A DNA stretch of 64,000 nucleotides. Origin: Paragonimus westermani. Taxonomy: Eukaryota; Platyhelminthes; Trematoda; Plagiorchiida; Troglotrematidae. Location of the stretch: assembly GCA_008508345.1 (NCBI GenBank), contig QNGE01000410.1:207964-271963 (forward strand). The letters are read 5' to 3'. The notes under the pieces were generated by a model. It ran no database searches and was not told the origin of the DNA. It saw only the letters and a list, made by a program, of their open reading frames with translations. Of this stretch, positions 50,621 through 60,888 are shown piece after piece. A program made the position numbers and the translations under genes. Every line of letters begins with the position of its first letter. Position 1 is the first letter of the stretch.

Positions 50621-53208
50621 CTGTTGTTTTGTTAGATAGAAAAGATAACGAGACATCATAGTGATCATCTTTGTGCACGTGTTGGATAATGTTTCCTTTT
50701 GTTTATATCTCAATTTTTCTCACATACAAGCACAAAGATATACCCAAGTTAGACAGCAAACCAGGAAGAAGCAGTATAAATTAACTGAGAATAACAGCAT
50801 TGTAAGCATTAATAAACACCAAAGTTAGTTGCAGTTCATATATGGTTAGGTGTAAACATGTTCACACATGTTGGAGCTATTGTGAAGATGTGCAAATTTG
50901 AAGAAAATAATCAGAAGACACAAATTACAATATGAACGCACATGCAGTCTCTAGCCAATTGTGGAAATGTAGTTAGTTTGAAAACAAATGTAAGCTGTTA
51001 ATTGTAGCGTATAAAAATATCAGACCAATGAATGACACTCGTACCTTAACCCGCAACAAAATAAAATTGGATCGCTTACAGTTGGTGGATAAGAAAGACT
51101 TCACAGTATTTTGTGAGTTGTTAGCAGACAGAACAGTAAACAAAATGGCAGTTATCTTTATTTTACTTGATCAACTACAGAAATGGTCATTTTTTTTATG
51201 CCATTCTGAACCACAAACAGTGCATACCAGCAAGTATAACATCCACCTACAATGACTAGTCTTCAGCAAACTGCTCACAATTCTCTACTCCAGTTCTTCG
51301 TACACGTGTCTACACAAGTGCAAGCCCTATAGATGGTCTGGTCGTAACCTTCTTAGATAAACGGGTCGAAAGCAAGCTTTTTGTTTGTACTGCACAGGCA
51401 GACATAAGCACAAAAATGAGTGGGAGTAAAAATAGCTATAAAGTTAGTAAATATATATACTGTTGAAGGCACTGATAGGTGAGTTACCTACGCTGATATG
51501 TTGCCCCTGATTTTTTTTGTGGTATTCAACAATGTTTTCAGTTATAGCATGTCGCAAAGTAAGTAATCAATAAAACAAGCTCGCAAGTTAGTCGATACGG
51601 GCTATGATTAGTCGTGGCGGTTTTTACAGTTTATGGATATATATATAATGTATGTATATAAATATAATCTCGTACGAGTGTCTGAGTTTGGATTGACGAA
51701 TCAAAACCCGTTTATTCTTGTTCAACGTCCTAATTATCCATTCGATACCTACAGGATCGAAAACAGGCAACCGGAACCTAACTTCGCATCCGACACACCC
51801 ATGGTCAAAGTCGTTAGCCCCAACCTGACAAGAGATGTAAAAAAACACAAATAAAAAAATAAAAGCAGGGAGGTTGATAGCATAGTTTTTGTTAAAAGGC
51901 ACATCTCCTAACGAAGCAGTCAGGACTTATCACGCCATTTTGATCGACCGGCCCAGTTCGGATGGTATGGTGATGGGTGGTGGTAGGACCTACTCAACCA
52001 CTCAGATTGCAGCCGTGCCGTCGAGCCCCTGTACACTATCTGCACTGATTTTTCCCCGTTGCTTTCTGACGGCCCCCGTATTGTGATTTGTTCTGAAGCC
52101 GTGACTACCACATATGCCTGTTTCATTTGATACGTTTTGTGTACGTCGGCTAGCTATGGTAACCGTTTCGCCTTATAAATTCAGAGCCTCTGTGGTTTAG
52201 TTTTGTCTCGTTTTTCAAATCAACGGCTTTATTGTGTCTCTTCCCATTTCCCGGTTTTGAGTCAAGCGACTGAGCGCGTAATCAAGGCGACGATCTTATA
52301 TTTTTGAACACAAATGTTTACGAGAAATTGGAAGTAGTTCAACGTAGCTGTGCTGTGATACAGATCAGTGATGGTTGCTAATTTTTGCAGATTTTTAGGC
52401 ATATCGCTATATATATATATTACTTAAAACGAGCCACTTAAAATCTCGATCAGTCATAAGTAAACACCGTGCACGTTTTCATCATGGATTGTCTCCTTGT
52501 CAGTCATCGAAACATACAGATAACAAACATACTAAGAACGGAGTTCATCAATTGGCTATCTCGACAGCCAATTCAAACTGACAAATGAAGATTACTGTAC
52601 TCGTTCATTTGACCGTACGAAAGAAGGTAATGAATAAAGGTCACATACATTCTCTCAGTTTGCCATGCCAGAAGATAAGGAATTTACGCCTGCCATATCA
52701 AGTTCAATTCCTAAGTTACGTGTCCGCATCATTCTCATACTCATCATCCCAACCGACAGCAGCACAAAAGTGGCTGACATTGATGTTTACTTATGGAAGG
52801 CATCAGAATAAAAAAACAAGTTCCGAGTAAAAGAAATAATGTTGAGAAGAAACCGAAGTTGACACGTAATCGATAGATTTTCGAAATCAAATATTCAACA
52901 ACAAGGCGCTCATGCTTTACCGAAGAACAAGTGAAATGTTAGTAAACGCCAGTAGAAATTTTAAGTTAGCCTGCCTACAATCTAACGGCCTACCCATCCG
53001 TTTTGTGAGAATCTCTTGCAAAACTGAAGCTAACAAATTGTACATGAGTACATATTTCCGTCAGGCGTATGATTAAATAACACTCTCAAGCATCACAATA
53101 CGAGGTTATGAGAAGAACCACACAGTTTGGTAACACCTTTTCGGTCCACTTTCACTCTGTCTCTTGTGATCACAGTTCAGAAGAAATAGTTGGTAACAAA
53201 ATATATGC
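50621..53208. other. Stretch without a confident gene
   Basis: Candidate frames: a minus frame at 51920-52126 beginning MKQAYVVVTASEQITIRG, and a + exon at 52659-52811. The latter has a good acceptor (acatacattctctcag), an ATG six bases later (MPEDKEFTPAISSSIPKL…) and a stop, possibly a spliced or trans-spliced short product. Neither has a known domain. Confidence 0.3.
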
Positions 53209-53502
53209 TGTAGCGACCTCTTAGAATGGCTTAACATTTGTTGGTATTTTGTTGTGAAATTTGACACCTCCGATAGCCGCATGTTCGTTTATCTCGATGG
53301 TGTGTCCTATCTCCGCTCACTGGAATTTCCTCGTTTTTCCGTTCCGCGAGCTACACTCAGGACGTCTTCTGGCTGTACCGTTGTTTTTATTCTCGTTCGT
53401 GGCAATAAACATTGTATTGTGCTGTTCGCTGTTTTTCTGAATTATTGTTGTTTGGGTAATTCACGGTACTTGGACTGAAACTTTGTGGGAGAGTTCCCCA
53501 CA
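53209..53502 (+). repeat. Solo LTR related to the complete retrotransposon
   Basis: The segment starts TGTAGCGACCTCTTAG (TGTAGAGACATTCTTGG in the complete copy) and contains GCAATAAACATTG at the place of the LTR polyadenylation signal. It continues through CTGAATTATTGT and ends CCCCACA. Length is 294 bp against 311. No internal region follows. Flanking 4-mers (atgc / atac) are not a clean duplication, consistent with age. It is a diverged relative, not a recent product of the same copy. Confidence 0.6.
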
Positions 53503-53856
53503 ATACCAATAAGAGAACGATTATGCGCTTCCTCCAATCATTTTGGGAGTGCCATCGAAATCGAACATTAATGTAACGTATGAAGTAAGGTAAACTTTAC
53601 ATTAGTTTCAATGAAGCAGGACTAACGATTCTTTGAATATTCAAACAGACTTAAGATAACGTCTCTAATGTAAGATGAAGGAAGGCAAGTTTAAATGAAT
53701 GTACTAAATCATAATGTGACCCAAGATAGAGGTTCTGTGAAGTGAAACCACTTGAACAAAAAGTGGACTGATATATAAAACAGAAGCAGTTTTGCGTGAT
53801 TGGAACTGTAAACTCATATTACAGCTTCTCAAACCAGTAGCTTAGTATTTTTGCAG

Positions 53857-54079
53857 GCCAACGACATTAACACTCCGGGTTTAATAAAAACTGACAAGGT
53901 TACCAAATACCACCTTTCATTCCAAAATAGTCAGATAGGAAGATCGTGGAATTGGGACAAAAACGTTACGCCTTTCAGTATTTATAGGCGCAACGGCTTC
54001 AACACACGTTCCAAACTACAGACTATTTGTTTATCCCAGTGTCTTTCAGAGAAGGGCTCAACTGCACCGATTTTTGAAC
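53857..54079 (+). CDS. Predicted internal exon of an unknown gene
   Basis: The acceptor cttagtatttttgcag ends at 53856 and the donor GAAC|GTATGT starts at 54080. The 223-nt frame is open: ANDINTPGLIKTDKVTKYHL, then a Ser/Asn/Arg-rich middle with GRSWNWDKNVTPF, ending GSTAPIFE plus one base. No domain is recognised. A possible last exon follows at 54378-54424 in the matching phase. Confidence 0.5.
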
Positions 54080-54377
54080 GTATGTAGGTAAAACAGGTTC
54101 TCAGAACTACTCTTACACACAATCAAAGACGAGATGTTGACTGATATTGATGTCAAACCGAAATATGACAGTGCACATCGTCACACATATTCATACAGCA
54201 TACACATAAGGTTAGATCACTAAGGAATAGCTAAGCTATTCCGATAATTTCAACTTGTAAAAATACAAGAAAAGTGATCAAAGAAGAATTGTACCTAACT
54301 TGTTGCTGCTGATCGATTTCACCTATTTCAACATTTATCCAAACCCTTATCTAATGGCCCTGCTGACGAAAGTTCAG

Positions 54378-54424
54378 TAAGTTCTTCTTCACCTTTATCC
54401 AGTAGTCACAGTTTCCAGAGATAA
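54378..54424 (+). CDS. Possible terminal exon
   Basis: After AG at 54376-54377 the sequence gives two bases completing the split codon of the previous exon, then SSSSPLSSSSHSFQR-like Ser-rich coding to TAA at 54424. The acceptor is weak in pyrimidines, so this is tentative. No clear AATAAA follows nearby. Confidence 0.3.
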
Positions 54425-55587
54425 GACTAATCTATCATTGATATAGGTGGTGAATACAGTAGCCCCCGACGTACTTCTATTTGGGAGGTCTGAGGCAATG
54501 CTAAAAACGTGCAGCTGATATTGGAACACGACAGCAAATTGAAAGACAAAAAGACAGTCTCTGAAAAAGGGCTGTATCATCATAACGGGTATACTACCTA
54601 TGCATCAACTTTTAAAGTGTTTACAAAACTGTGAAGACGTACGAATAATTTATGTCGAGTTCAATGGCATTACGGCGATTTGTGTCGAGTATGATGTTAG
54701 AAACCATTCAGTACAAACAGTTTAAATGCGACCAAGTTTCTGAAGCTTCTATAAATAGCCAACGGTAACACCATTTTTAGTAAGTTTCTCAACAGTGTGT
54801 TGGCCAATATACCTATTAGTCCAAAAAATATTCGCCCTATACAATAAATGACAAAACATAAGATGATAAAAACTGGAATCATTTCGTGCACTGAAACACT
54901 CAAGAACATACTAGCGAACTCAAATATGATAGAGACCATGAATTCCTATTTTTTCTACTGAATTGACCATGTGTAAATGAAATATTACTTGGTTTCTATT
55001 TCTGGGAACGAAATTGGATACACCGAGTATGTTCTTTCACTCGTGACTGGGTAGACGTATTCTAAGAAGGGACTGGAATGAGAAGTTAACTAATTGCTAA
55101 CTTGAGAAGTCAACAACCTATTAACGCGAGGTGGGTTAAATCACGATTACCTACAGTGATCTATTCAGGAAACAAAGGCTGGCTTCAAAATGTTTGGATG
55201 AGACAGTTTTGTTTCACTTGTAATTTGATCCGGCTGGTAAGGTAGGGGTTAAACGCCTATAGAATCAACGAATGAGTCGTTTATTGGACAAGAGATTTAA
55301 TTGAATGGGTATGAGAAGTCGCTTCAGTACGTCACTGGAATGACTAATAATGATGGATTAAACCATCATCATCATGGATAAAGATACATCAGCGTTTCAC
55401 AGCCCTCACTAATGCAAGGTAACCAAGGGGGAAGCATGAGCAATAAATAAGAAGCAAGGTTGAGAGAGGGGTTGGGGTCAGTTTGTTAAAATTCACCTAC
55501 ATCTGAGTTTGAGATTTCATCACTAAGATGCGTACAATTTTCAAGCAAACAGATAGGCCGTTAGTGAAATGTATACATGATTTGCAA
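54425..55587. other. Stretch without a recognisable gene
   Basis: A hydrophobic minus frame (54697-54939) is present without splice or domain support. The retrotransposon insertion point follows at 55588. Confidence 0.4.
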
Positions 55588-55591
55588 CAGT

Positions 55592-55902
55592 TGTAGAGAC
55601 ATTCTTGGTTTGCCACGTATTCCAACTATTTTGCTATTTATTTTGACCGTTGACACTATTGACATTGTTTGGTTGCATGTCTGGATTTTCTCGTAGGTTC
55701 GACCGCCCAAGGTCACAATTAAACTTGCACCTTCCGGACACTAGCTACTGGTCTGTTGCGCTTCGCTTCTGTTGTGTTTTGCTTACAGCTCGCTTTCCCG
55801 GTCTCTTTGCAATAAACGTCGTTGTCCTATAATCAGTTTTTCTGATTTAATTATTGTGGAGAATAGGCACGATTCTAGACAGAAACGTACCAGTCCTCTA
55901 CA
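55592..55902 (+). repeat. 5' LTR (311 bp)
   Basis: TG…CA ended repeat with AATAAA at 55811-55816, a likely polyadenylation signal. It differs from the 3' LTR at three positions near its end (gtgga/gtaga, gaatagg/gattagg, aacgtacc/aacatacc). Confidence 0.95.
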
Positions 55903-55905
55903 ATT

Positions 55906-55917
55906 TGGTGAGCCCGA
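55906..55917 (+). other. Primer-binding site
   Basis: TGGTGAGCCCGA begins three bases after the LTR. The leading TGG pairs with the CCA end of a tRNA. In the CsRn1 family the primer is known to be tRNA-Trp; here the match is judged by eye and at least one base may differ. Confidence 0.65.
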
Positions 55918-56114
55918 TTATTAATCCATTCTTTTCAGCAATTTTTTTTCCGGTTCACTGCAGCAAATTATTTTAACCCGAAACCTCTTAATTGCGGTAA
56001 ACCGTTTTCAATTTTGGGAGTTTACCTAATTTTATTCGTACATATATATATACGTAAATTTCCGTTGATTCTTTTAGAGTATATATATACATTAAGTTTT
56101 GCCTTATTTTTGCA

Positions 56115-56942
56115 ATGGACCCTGAACAGAAGCCGACAGTCGGAGCAGTCACAATTACTGTTCCCCAGTTCCTAGATATGGAACCCGCTTTGTGGTTCAT
56201 GTACTTAGAGGCGGAGTTCTGCAATCAGCGCGTTACGACAGATCAGGCTAAATTTAGCCAACTCTTGGCCAGGCTTCCCAAGGATGTCACGATGCAAGTG
56301 CGTGACCTCCTGCTGAATTTACCCGCCGAACGTAGATATGAAGCCCTTAAGGAAGCCGTCATCAAACGGGTCACGCCTTCTGATAGATCTCGACTACAAC
56401 AGCTCTTTAGGGATCTGCAACTGGGAGATAAGCGACCGTCTGATTTGTTGCTTCAAATGCAACAGTTGCTGGGCCCCTCATCCATGGATGAGACACTCCT
56501 CAAGGAGTTGTGGATGCAACGCCTTCCGGTTAACACGCAGGCTATTCTCACAGCAGCCAAGTCCCCGTCCTTGTTGGACGCAGCACAACTCGCTGATGAG
56601 ATTCAGGATCGTTTTTGCACTGTCTCCCCTGTCTCCATTACAGCAGTGGCGAATCGTACGGAAAAGGGTCCCGAGACCCCAAACTTTTCACCTCCACAGC
56701 TTTCATCTCGTCCGCCACCCGATGATTGGCGCACGGTTTGGGCGGAGATAGCAGCTCTTCGGCGAGATTTCGCCCGCCTCAAGACACGATCCCCTTCGCG
56801 TCGACGTCGGAGTAAGTCTCCGCGTAAATCTCAGGCATTTGGCGAATTGTGCTGGTACCACAACAAGTTCGGCAACCGGGCGAAGCGTTGTGTCGCCCCT
56901 TGTAAATACTTCAACCAGGGAAACTCCCAAGCCGGCCCGTAA
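56115..56942 (+). CDS. gag: Gag of CsRn1-type retrotransposon, 275 aa
   Basis: Gag forms the particle that packages the element RNA. The ATG at 56115 follows ~200 bp of leader. The N-terminal and middle part is helical, with [20 protein letters not shown] near residues 22-41 and an LLARLPKDV block typical of this capsid type. A Pro-rich linker and a basic RS-type patch ([16 protein letters not shown], ~225-240) precede the Cys-His box C246-x2-H249-x9-C259-x3-C263. This is CHCC rather than the usual CCHC, the mark of the CsRn1 family. Gag ends at TAA 56940-56942, which overlaps the pol ATG by one base. A frameshift signal lies just upstream. A mutated homologous fragment is found at 10973-11270. 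Confidence 0.93.
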   Translation: MDPEQKPTVGAVTITVPQFLDMEPALWFMYLEAEFCNQRVTTDQAKFSQLLARLPKDVTMQVRDLLLNLPAERRYEALKEAVIKRVTPSDRSRLQQLFRDLQLGDKRPSDLLLQMQQLLGPSSMDETLLKELWMQRLPVNTQAILTAAKSPSLLDAAQLADEIQDRFCTVSPVSITAVANRTEKGPETPNFSPPQLSSRPPPDDWRTVWAEIAALRRDFARLKTRSPSRRRRSKSPRKSQAFGELCWYHNKFGNRAKRCVAPCKYFNQGNSQAGP

Positions 56943-56962
56943 TGGCGACAAACGCGGCCGGC
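56918..56962 (+). promoter_or_regulatory. Predicted -1 ribosomal frameshift signal between gag and pol
   Basis: The heptamer GGGAAAC (56918-56924) is read in the gag frame as G-GGA-AAC, the X-XXY-YYZ pattern. After a 6-nt spacer, GCCGGCC (56931-56937) can pair perfectly with GGCCGGC (56956-56962) across an 18-nt loop that contains the TAATG stop/start. The pol frame is open from 56906, so a slip of -1 here joins Gag to Pol. Heptamer, spacing and stem are all in the range known for retroviral -1 signals. Function is inferred. Confidence 0.75.
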
Positions 56963-59900
56963 ACCCTCCCTAACAGTCGCCTCTTTCACATTAAGGATTC
57001 AAGCACGGGAATCACGTTCCTGGTTGATACCGGGGCGGAAGTCAGCGTGATTCCTCCAAGATCCGGCGAGGCGACCCCCTCTTATCTACCGATGCTTCGT
57101 GCTGCTAACGGCACACCCATTCCCACCTATGGTCAACGCTCACTCACGCTTGACCTAGGCCTCCGGCGAACATTTCGCTGGGTTTTCACAGTTGCAGCCG
57201 TACCTTTCGCTATTTTGGGAATTGATTTTCTTCAGCATTTCGACCTCGTGGTCGATACGCGAAGACGGAAACTGGTCGATTCCCGTACAAAAATTAGCAT
57301 CAGCGGCACCCAGGCATACTCAGAGGCCATCAGTCCTCTTATTCTTCAGCCTGAAATCCCTCAGCCTTACGCATCCTTATTCTTAGATTTCCCACAGCTC
57401 GTTCGATCCGCGAACGAACCTCTTCCAGTCACCTCAACTTGCACTCATCACATTAGAACTAAAGGACCACCAGTCTCCTGTAGACCAAGACGTCTGGCCC
57501 CGGACAAACTTAAAATAGCTAGGGCGGAGTTTGAACACATGCTCGAACTAGGAATAATCCGCCCTTCTAAAAGTCCATGGGCTTCCCCACTCCATATGGT
57601 TCCCAAGAAGTCAGGTGATTGGCGCCCTTGTGGCGATTACCGTGGCCTCAACAAGGTCACAATCCCTGATAGGTATCCTATCCCGCACATCCAGGATCTG
57701 ACAGCCTGTCTTTCTGGTAAAACTTTGTTCAGTAAGATTGATCTGGTCCGCGCTTACCACCAGATCCCAGTAGAGGAGGCGGATATCCCCAAAACGGCCG
57801 TCATCACGCCTTTTGGCCTGTTCGAATTCCTTCGAATGCCATTTGGCCTTACAAACGCTGCACAAACCTTCCAGCGTTTTATCCACGAAGTATGCAGAGG
57901 CCTGGATTTCGTCTACCCCTACTTAGACGACATATTGGTGGCCAGTTCTTCCGAAGAAGAACATGTGCAACATCTACGTTCCTTGTTTGCCAGGTTAGCC
58001 CAACACGGGGTAACCGTCAATCCAGCTAAGTGCGAACTTGGAAAGGATAGCATAGAATTTTTAGGCCACATTATTTCACCTTCTGGCATCCAAGTTCTAC
58101 CAGCAAAGGTAGGTGCTGTCAATGATTTTCCTGAGCCTACATCTTTTAGACAGCTTCGTCGTTTTACCGGTTTAGTTAATTACTACCGGCGTTTTATCCC
58201 TCATTGTGCGCAACTTCTGCAACCCCTCACGGACCTACTCCGAGGCGGTACACGTAAATTCAATTTTACGGACGCAGCACGCACTGCTTTTGTAGAGCTT
58301 AAAAAAGCTCTATCCAATGTTGCTCTTTTAGCCCACCCAAACCCTCAAGCCCCGCTTTCGCTTTTTACTGATGCTTCAAGTGTAGCTGTCGGTGCCGTAT
58401 TGCAACAGTTTGTTGATGACAAGTGGCAACCCTTAGGTTTCTTCTCCAAACGTTTGTTACCAGCCGAATCCCGGTATAGCACGTTTGGAAGAGAACTACT
58501 CGCTATATACCTGGGTATACGCCATTTCCGTCATGCATTGGAAGGTCGCCTCTTCACTGTGTTTACTGATCACAAGCCCTTGGTGTATGCACTGGGATCT
58601 TCATCAGACAGGTACTCCCCCAGGGAGATCAGACACCTGGACTATGTTTCGCAGTTTACCTGCGACATACGGCATGTTTCAGGTGCCCTCAACCCTGTCG
58701 CCGACGCTCTCTCACGCGTCCACGCCACCCTAGTCACACCTGCTTCCGTTGACCTTAGCGACCTAGCTGCAGCCCAGGCGCGAGAGCCTGATTTTCAAGC
58801 TTCCTTGCAACGCTACTCCTTAAAGCTGCGCACCATTCCGCTGCCTAATGCAGATGGAACTATTCTTTGCGATATGACTACAGGTATTCCAAGACCTGTA
58901 GTGCCACTAGCATACAGGCGTGCTATCTTCAACCAGCTTCATAATCTCTCGCACCCTGGTATTCGAGCTACAGTTAAGCTAGTAACGGATCGGTTTGTTT
59001 GGCCTAAAGTCAGCTCGGACGTTCGTAGTTGGGCACGCGCTTGCCTGCAATGCCAACGTTCCAAGGTGCATAAGCACACACGAAGCCCAATTTCTTCATT
59101 CGGTCTCCCAGATGCCAGGTTTTCGCACATTCACTTGGATTTAGTTGGACCCCTGCCACCTTCACGTGGCTACGTCTACATCCTAACCTGTGTTGACCGA
59201 TTTTCAAGATGGCCGGATGCCATCCCACTTAGGAATTGCTCCTCCGAGGCTGTCGTGAACGCCTTCTTGGAACGTTGGGTGGCCAATTACGGATGCCCTA
59301 CAACCATTACGACGGACCGCGGTTCGCATTTCGAATGCTCAACATTCGAAGCTATGACGAACTTTCTTGGATGCCGGCACATTCGCACCACGGCATACCA
59401 TCCGTCCTCGAATGGTTTAGTGGAACGTTTCCATAGGCAGCTTAAAGCTTCACTTTGTGCCACCACTAGTCAGGTATGGAGCGAAGTACTCCCTTTAGTA
59501 CTTTTAGGTATCAGAAACACGCTGAAGGCCGACCTCCAAAGCACACCAGCAGAACTTCTTTATGGCTGTACGCTGCGTTTGCCCGGTGAATTTGTTTCAC
59601 CCCCTCCTCCAACTTCTTCCCTTCCTTCGAACTTTGCTTCGACACTGTCGCAATACATGCGACAAATTCAGCCCACACCTCCTCGTGAACAGAACAGGCC
59701 AGTGCACATGCACAAGGATTTGGCCACTTGTTCACATGTACTCGTCCGTTGCGACGAAGTACGCAAGCCACTGCAGCCTCCTTACTCGGGCCCCTTCAAG
59801 GTGCTTCGGCGAACACCCAAGCACTTCACAATCGATCGTAATGGTCGTTGCGACACCGTCTCCATCGATCGCCTTAAGGTCGCGTATGTAGATGACGATA

Positions 59901-60055
59901 TCACCCGAGTCCTTTCGCAGCCATCCGTGGCAACGCCCACCCCCACACCGCCCTCTTCACCAGTTGCCTCCACGCCACCTGCCCCACGTCAAACGCGATC
60001 AGGACGTCACGTCCACTTCCCAGCCCGTTTTGTAGACATTGTTTATTATACATAG
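56942..60055 (+). CDS. pol: Pol polyprotein of CsRn1-type retrotransposon, 1,037 aa
   Basis: Pol matures the particle, copies RNA to DNA and integrates it. Aspartic protease: D29-T-G-A in [12 protein letters not shown]. Reverse transcriptase: D267 ([11 protein letters not shown]) and Y327-L-D-D330. RNase H: D477 (FTDASS), E518 (GRELL), D543 (TDHKPL), D588 (VADALS). Integrase: zinc finger H667, H671, C701, C704; catalytic D733 (HLDLVGP), D792 (TDRGSHF), E828 (LVERFHR). A GPY/F-like segment ([17 protein letters not shown], ~946-962) and a Pro-rich tail with [13 protein letters not shown] follow. All catalytic residues are present and the frame is unbroken. It lies in the -1 frame of gag and probably is made as Gag-Pol by frameshifting; reinitiation at TAATG is the alternative. 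Confidence 0.95.
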   Translation: MATNAAGTLPNSRLFHIKDSSTGITFLVDTGAEVSVIPPRSGEATPSYLPMLRAANGTPIPTYGQRSLTLDLGLRRTFRWVFTVAAVPFAILGIDFLQHFDLVVDTRRRKLVDSRTKISISGTQAYSEAISPLILQPEIPQPYASLFLDFPQLVRSANEPLPVTSTCTHHIRTKGPPVSCRPRRLAPDKLKIARAEFEHMLELGIIRPSKSPWASPLHMVPKKSGDWRPCGDYRGLNKVTIPDRYPIPHIQDLTACLSGKTLFSKIDLVRAYHQIPVEEADIPKTAVITPFGLFEFLRMPFGLTNAAQTFQRFIHEVCRGLDFVYPYLDDILVASSSEEEHVQHLRSLFARLAQHGVTVNPAKCELGKDSIEFLGHIISPSGIQVLPAKVGAVNDFPEPTSFRQLRRFTGLVNYYRRFIPHCAQLLQPLTDLLRGGTRKFNFTDAARTAFVELKKALSNVALLAHPNPQAPLSLFTDASSVAVGAVLQQFVDDKWQPLGFFSKRLLPAESRYSTFGRELLAIYLGIRHFRHALEGRLFTVFTDHKPLVYALGSSSDRYSPREIRHLDYVSQFTCDIRHVSGALNPVADALSRVHATLVTPASVDLSDLAAAQAREPDFQASLQRYSLKLRTIPLPNADGTILCDMTTGIPRPVVPLAYRRAIFNQLHNLSHPGIRATVKLVTDRFVWPKVSSDVRSWARACLQCQRSKVHKHTRSPISSFGLPDARFSHIHLDLVGPLPPSRGYVYILTCVDRFSRWPDAIPLRNCSSEAVVNAFLERWVANYGCPTTITTDRGSHFECSTFEAMTNFLGCRHIRTTAYHPSSNGLVERFHRQLKASLCATTSQVWSEVLPLVLLGIRNTLKADLQSTPAELLYGCTLRLPGEFVSPPPPTSSLPSNFASTLSQYMRQIQPTPPREQNRPVHMHKDLATCSHVLVRCDEVRKPLQPPYSGPFKVLRRTPKHFTIDRNGRCDTVSIDRLKVAYVDDDITRVLSQPSVATPTPTPPSSPVASTPPAPRQTRSGRHVHFPARFVDIVYYT

Positions 60056-60559
60056 TATTTTTTTCCCTCCAGTAACCTTCTCATTTCAGAGATAAAGAAG
60101 CAAAAAAAATCGCAAAACAAAAAACGACAAAAAACATTTTGTAAACCAATACTTGACGTGCAGCAAACACTAGAAGGTTACATGGTGAGCCTGTACATAA
60201 TTTTTGCTCGCCAGATACTTATTTTCTTTCTATATTACAGGTGACGCGCAGAGCACGGTGGGGGGAGAGCACACTCCCGTCTGTCGTTGCAGCAGTGGGG
60301 AAAGCCTACCTCCCATCTTTTTCTCCTCGAGTTTTGGTGGGTTGGGTAGCCCGCTCCGACAGCACCACCTTAGGGACGCATGGACAATTCCGGATATTGC
60401 AAGCAGACCGACCCCTCTTCACCGTTACCAACCTTCTTCAACGTGGCATACGTAGCTGTTCTTTAATACGTTGGTCCCCCACTCAACCCGCGGTAACTTC
60501 GATGTCATTAGCTCCATTTTCTTTTGCTTTTGTCGAAGGCCTTCAAGTGTGAAGCCTTC
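60056..60559 (+). other. 3' internal region of the retrotransposon, with possible small spliced ORF
   Basis: About 500 bp lie between pol and the purine tract. An A-rich patch is at 60096-60140. ATG|GTGAGC at 60182-60190 looks like a donor and tttctttctatattacag|G at 60223-60241 like an acceptor, 56 nt apart. After it an open frame continues to TGA at 60550-60552 (TRRARWGESTLPSVVAAVGK at its start, ~103 codons). The frame has no recognised domain and is not typical of an envelope protein; it may be untranslated. Confidence 0.4.
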
Positions 60560-60573
60560 TAGGGGGGGACGTC
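60560..60573 (+). other. Polypurine tract region
   Basis: The run AGGGGGGGA, followed by cgtc, ends right at the 3' LTR. It fits the plus-strand primer site for reverse transcription. Confidence 0.75.
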
Positions 60574-60884
60574 TGTAGAGACATTCTTGGTTTGCCACGT
60601 ATTCCAACTATTTTGCTATTTATTTTGACCGTTGACACTATTGACATTGTTTGGTTGCATGTCTGGATTTTCTCGTAGGTTCGACCGCCCAAGGTCACAA
60701 TTAAACTTGCACCTTCCGGACACTAGCTACTGGTCTGTTGCGCTTCGCTTCTGTTGTGTTTTGCTTACAGCTCGCTTTCCCGGTCTCTTTGCAATAAACG
60801 TCGTTGTCCTATAATCAGTTTTTCTGATTTAATTATTGTAGAGATTAGGCACGATTCTAGACAGAAACATACCAGTCCTCTACA
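60574..60884 (+). repeat. 3' LTR (311 bp)
   Basis: Same as the 5' LTR apart from three substitutions. The AATAAA here, at 60793-60798, is the likely polyadenylation signal of the genomic RNA. Confidence 0.95.
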
Positions 60885-60888
60885 CAGT

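Larger units (their letters stand above)
55588..60888 (+). mobile_element. Complete CsRn1-type Ty3/gypsy LTR retrotransposon with target duplication
   Basis: The element spans 55592-60884 between direct copies of CAGT (55588-55591 and 60885-60888). Its two 311-bp LTRs differ at three positions. Both LTRs start TGTAGAG and end CTCTACA, a perfect 7-bp inverted end. A primer-binding site, gag, pol (protease, RT, RNase H, integrase), a ~500-bp 3' region and a purine tract follow in order. The Cys-His box of Gag is of the C-H-C-C kind known from the CsRn1 family of trematodes. No disabling change was found, so it may still be mobile. Confidence 0.93.

Noticed and set aside
51920..52126. Minus frame beginning MKQAYVVVTASEQ as an exon
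   Set aside because: No donor or acceptor at sensible places and an equally open + frame overlaps; the base composition is repeat-like.
53254..53478. 74-codon + frame as a protein gene
   Set aside because: It lies wholly inside the segment identified as a solo LTR; a similar 60-codon frame occurs inside each intact LTR.
56703..59973. Several minus and alternative-frame open stretches across gag and pol
   Set aside because: They are shadows of the two large retrotransposon genes.
60241..60552. Envelope gene of the LTR element
   Set aside because: No signal peptide, membrane helix or Cys pattern, and only ~100 codons.
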